The notes under the pieces were generated by a model, which saw nothing but the letters and a program-made list of their open reading frames with translations, was not told where the DNA came from and ran no database searches. Shown here in pieces: positions 61,665-64,000 of a stretch of 64,000 nt of DNA (positions are counted from its first letter, which is position 1; every line of letters starts with the position of its first letter). The stretch spans positions 1 through 64,000 of the forward strand of contig NZ_JAAAKV010000002.1 of NCBI RefSeq assembly GCF_009905725.1. Reading direction: 5' to 3'. The stretch is from Emticicia sp. CRIBPO (GTDB lineage Bacteria > Bacteroidota > Bacteroidia > Cytophagales > Spirosomataceae). The position numbers and the translations under genes are program-made.

Positions 61665-63266
61665 ATGCAGCAACTCCAGACTTTGGATTATTTTGTCTTC
61701 TTATTCTACTTTTTTGTTGTCGCCGGATATGGATATTGGATTTATAATAAGAAAAAAGCCAAAGAAGCTTCCACAAAAGACTTCTTTTTAGCTGAGGGTT
61801 CATTGACCTGGTGGGCCATTGGTGCCTCACTGATCGCCTCAAATATCTCCGCAGAACAATTCATAGGAATGTCAGGAAACGGTTTTTCGATGGGACTCGC
61901 TATTTCAACTTACGAATGGATGGCCGCCGCCACACTGATCATCGTAGCGGTGTTTTTTATGCCTATCTATTTGAAGAACAGAATTTTTACTATGCCGCAA
62001 TTCCTCAACCAGAGGTATAACAAATCCGTGAGTCTGATCATGGCCATTTTCTGGTTAGGTCTTTATATCCTGGTTAACCTTACCTCTATCCTTTACCTTG
62101 GGGCTCTTGCGGTTTCCGGTATTTCAGGTATTGATTTCTGGGTTTGTATGTGGGGTCTGGCCATTTTTGCCATCATCATCACCATCGGAGGTATGAAAGT
62201 AATCGGCTTTACCGATGTTATTCAGGTGTTTTTCCTGATCATCGGAGGTCTGGCTACCACTTACCTGGCTCTGAACCTTGTTTCTGACGAATTCGGCATG
62301 AAAGGCCTTGTCAACGGCTTTAAGCTGATGACTGAGAATCATGACGATCACTTCCACATGATCTTCAAAAAAGGCACCACATTTTATTCTCAGCTTCCGG
62401 GACTTACCGTACTGATCGGTGGTATGTGGATCGTGAACCTTAACTACTGGGGATGTAATCAGTACATTACACAGAGAGCCCTGGGTGCCGATCTTAAAAC
62501 TGCCAGAAACGGTATCCTCTTCGCCGCCTTCCTGAAATTACTGATGCCGGTTATCGTGGTATTGCCGGGCATTGCAGCTTATACATTGCACAGCAAAGGA
62601 TTGTTCCAGCAGGAAATGCTCGGAGCTGACGGCTCTATAGCCCCTGACAAGGCTTACCCTGTGCTGTTGGGCTTACTTCCGGTAGGATTAAAGGGCCTGT
62701 CATTTGCAGCCCTTACCGCTGCCGTGGTAGCCTCACTGGCCGGAAAAGCCAACAGTATTTCGACCATCTTTACCCTGGATATATTTAAAGAGTATTTCGG
62801 AAAGAATAAAACTGAAAAAGAACTGGTTAAAATCGGCCAGATCGTGATTCTTGTTTCGATGGTATTGGCCATCGTTGTTTCTCCTTACATGGGTATTGAC
62901 AAAAAAGGCGGCTTCCAGTTTATCCAGGAAATGACCGGCTTGGTTTCTCCTGGTGTGTTCGCAGCCTTTATCATGGGTTTCTTCTGGAAAAAAACCAACT
63001 CTGCCGGAGCTTTATTTGCTATCGTCGGAGGTTTCCTGATCGCCCTTACCATGCATTTCATGCTTGACGAGATCCCTTTCCTTGACAGAATGGGCCTTGT
63101 GTTTGTGATCTGTGTATCGGTGATGCTGGCTTTGGGAGTGATGATGCCTGATGAGAAAAAAGGTCTTGAAATCGATGCCTCCATGTTTAAACCTAACCAA
63201 AGTTTCGCTATCGGAGCCGGGCTGGTCATTGTTATCATTGCTGGTTTATACTATTACTTCTGGTAA
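61665..63266 (+). CDS. Sodium/sugar symporter, vSGLT-like (SSS family)
   Basis: A 533-residue polytopic membrane protein with about 14 hydrophobic spans. It closely resembles Vibrio SglT throughout: WAIGASLIASNISAEQFIGMSG, ISTYEWMAAATLI, ILVNLTSILYLG, TDVIQVFFLIIGG, NLNYWGCNQYITQRAL and EMTGLVSPGVFAAF. The segments carrying the sugar-contact residues of vSGLT (the Gln in SAEQ, the Glu in YEWM, the Asn/Tyr in NLNYWG) are kept, so a hexose is the likely substrate, taken up with Na+. It is divergent from the two-component kinase and followed by a strong terminator. Confidence 0.93.
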   Translation: MQQLQTLDYFVFLFYFFVVAGYGYWIYNKKKAKEASTKDFFLAEGSLTWWAIGASLIASNISAEQFIGMSGNGFSMGLAISTYEWMAAATLIIVAVFFMPIYLKNRIFTMPQFLNQRYNKSVSLIMAIFWLGLYILVNLTSILYLGALAVSGISGIDFWVCMWGLAIFAIIITIGGMKVIGFTDVIQVFFLIIGGLATTYLALNLVSDEFGMKGLVNGFKLMTENHDDHFHMIFKKGTTFYSQLPGLTVLIGGMWIVNLNYWGCNQYITQRALGADLKTARNGILFAAFLKLLMPVIVVLPGIAAYTLHSKGLFQQEMLGADGSIAPDKAYPVLLGLLPVGLKGLSFAALTAAVVASLAGKANSISTIFTLDIFKEYFGKNKTEKELVKIGQIVILVSMVLAIVVSPYMGIDKKGGFQFIQEMTGLVSPGVFAAFIMGFFWKKTNSAGALFAIVGGFLIALTMHFMLDEIPFLDRMGLVFVICVSVMLALGVMMPDEKKGLEIDASMFKPNQSFAIGAGLVIVIIAGLYYYFW

Positions 63267-63281
63267 TAACCATCCCTATAG

Positions 63282-63318
63282 AAAAGGTGCTTCTGACCAA
63301 CGGAAGCACCTTTTTTTG
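63282..63318 (+). terminator. Terminator of the symporter gene
   Basis: AGGTGCTTC (63285-63293) pairs with GAAGCACCT (63303-63311), a 9-bp stem extended by flanking A and T tracts, loop TGACCAACG, then a run of seven T. Confidence 0.88.
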
Positions 63319-63393
63319 TATCAGATTTTCAGTAATATCGCTGTCATTGCCGGTATGATTGATTATCTTGCTTAATTAAAAAACAATCAGACC

Positions 63394-64000
63394 ATGACCA
63401 GACCCACTGCCCTGGTAGCCGGATCAAGCGGTTTAACCGGAAGCCTACTTACTGATCAATTGCTGGCCGGTAATGACTACGAGAGAGTCATAGTTCTCGT
63501 CCGTAAAAAATCAGGCAAAGAACATCCGCTGCTGACGGAAATCGTTTTTGACTTTGACCGGCCCAAGGCTTCAATGGTAAAAGCCGACCACGTTTATTGC
63601 TGCCTGGGCACTACGATCAAAAAAGCCGGAAGCAGGGAAGCATTTTATAAAGTTGATTTTACTTATCCTTTTGAACTGGCTGAAATGGCCAAAAATAACG
63701 GCACTGAGTATTTTGCCATTGTGACAGCCATGGGTGCCAATGCCGGGTCTTCTATTTTTTACAACCGTGTAAAAGGAGATATTGAAACCGCATTAAAAGG
63801 GCTGGGTTTTGAAAAACTGGGTATTTTCAGACCTTCGATGTTACTGGGAGACAGAAAAGAAAACAGGGCTGGAGAATCCTTCGGACAAAAAGTGATGTTG
63901 TGGCTGGACTTCTTAATTCCTAAAAAATACAAGGCGATACAAGCTGCAAGAGTAGCAGAAGCCATGATCAAGGCTGGCCGGGACTCATTTAAAGGGGTTA
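63394..64000 (+). CDS. NAD(P)-binding Rossmann oxidoreductase (3' end beyond window)
   Basis: 202 codons are present and the gene runs off the right edge. The N-terminus has the nucleotide-binding loop VAGSSGLTGSLL (about 8-19), with CCLGTTIKKAGSREAFYKVDF (about 70), IVTAMGAN and a YNRVKGDIE segment (about 128-136) with the short-chain-dehydrogenase-like Tyr-x3-Lys. This matches the YbjT/HIM-like atypical SDR group of NAD(P)H-binding proteins, whose substrates are mostly unknown. The ATG at 63394 follows the symporter terminator. Confidence 0.85.
   Translation, partial: MTRPTALVAGSSGLTGSLLTDQLLAGNDYERVIVLVRKKSGKEHPLLTEIVFDFDRPKASMVKADHVYCCLGTTIKKAGSREAFYKVDFTYPFELAEMAKNNGTEYFAIVTAMGANAGSSIFYNRVKGDIETALKGLGFEKLGIFRPSMLLGDRKENRAGESFGQKVMLWLDFLIPKKYKAIQAARVAEAMIKAGRDSFKGV

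Noticed and set aside
1-64000. CRISPR array, prophage, insertion sequence or tRNA cluster
   Set aside because: No regularly spaced repeats, no integrase, transposase or phage structural proteins, and no convincing tRNA cloverleaf were found by eye; a tRNAscan-type run would be needed to exclude a single tRNA.

Overview
The window looks like chromosomal core sequence from a Cytophagales-like member of the phylum Bacteroidota. The grounds are: Bacteroidota-type promoters (TAnnTTTG at -7, TTG or TTTG at -33) and no obvious Shine-Dalgarno sequences; LytS/LytTR signalling pairs; TonB-plug and CarboxypepD_reg outer-membrane proteins; family-specific genes (DUF4290 beside murA, short-form AMP nucleosidase, bifunctional hisB, lone exbBD); and a vSGLT-like sugar symporter. 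I see no phage, integrase, insertion sequence, CRISPR array, rRNA or convincing tRNA. Both ends cut a gene: AMP nucleosidase on the left and an NAD(P)-binding oxidoreductase on the right.

Layout. 1-10.8 kb: partial amn, an orphan HsdR-N nuclease-fold protein, then a leftward run of bestrophin, phosphohexomutase, LytS-type kinase, giant nine-PAS LytS-type kinase and LytTR regulator. 11.07-13.9 kb: a zinc-homeostasis operon (AztD-like lipoprotein, MerC-family membrane protein, COG0523 GTPase) whose promoter sits between two identical 15-bp palindromes; this is the clearest self-contained system here. 13.9-30 kb: a TonB-plug protein without a barrel, DUF4126, yicC, argS, secreted proteins, a beta-lactamase-fold hydrolase, an outer-membrane receptor, an SGNH hydrolase, a 58-residue acidic protein, a histone-deacetylase-family enzyme and mutS. 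30.2-33 kb: an A+T-rich glycan islet (GT2, cupin epimerase-like protein, flippase). 33.2-47.8 kb: housekeeping metabolism (methylmalonyl-CoA epimerase, an FAD oxidase/PLP enzyme pair, murA, cysE-cysM, pyrE, coaD, exbBD, hisB). 48-64 kb: a DEAD-box helicase with a long structured leader, a decayed gene copy, a Gfo/Idh oxidoreductase, two aldo-keto reductases, a GH9 glycosidase, htpG, a two-component system with a DoxX protein, and a Na+/sugar symporter.

How the genes fit together. Several neighbours form small functional units: Zn acquisition and allocation (11.1-13.9 kb), cysteine synthesis from serine (cysE-cysM), glycan breakdown and sugar handling (GH9, aldo-keto reductases, Gfo/Idh, symporter), and cell-surface glycan export (30-33 kb). 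The left signalling block contains two kinases with nearly the same output module but very different sensors, and only one LytTR regulator. Non-coding points worth attention are the twin operators, three related GTAGGC/GTGGG palindromic terminators (one a perfect 42-bp palindrome), and the helicase leader. All functional calls rest on reading the sequence; no database search was run.
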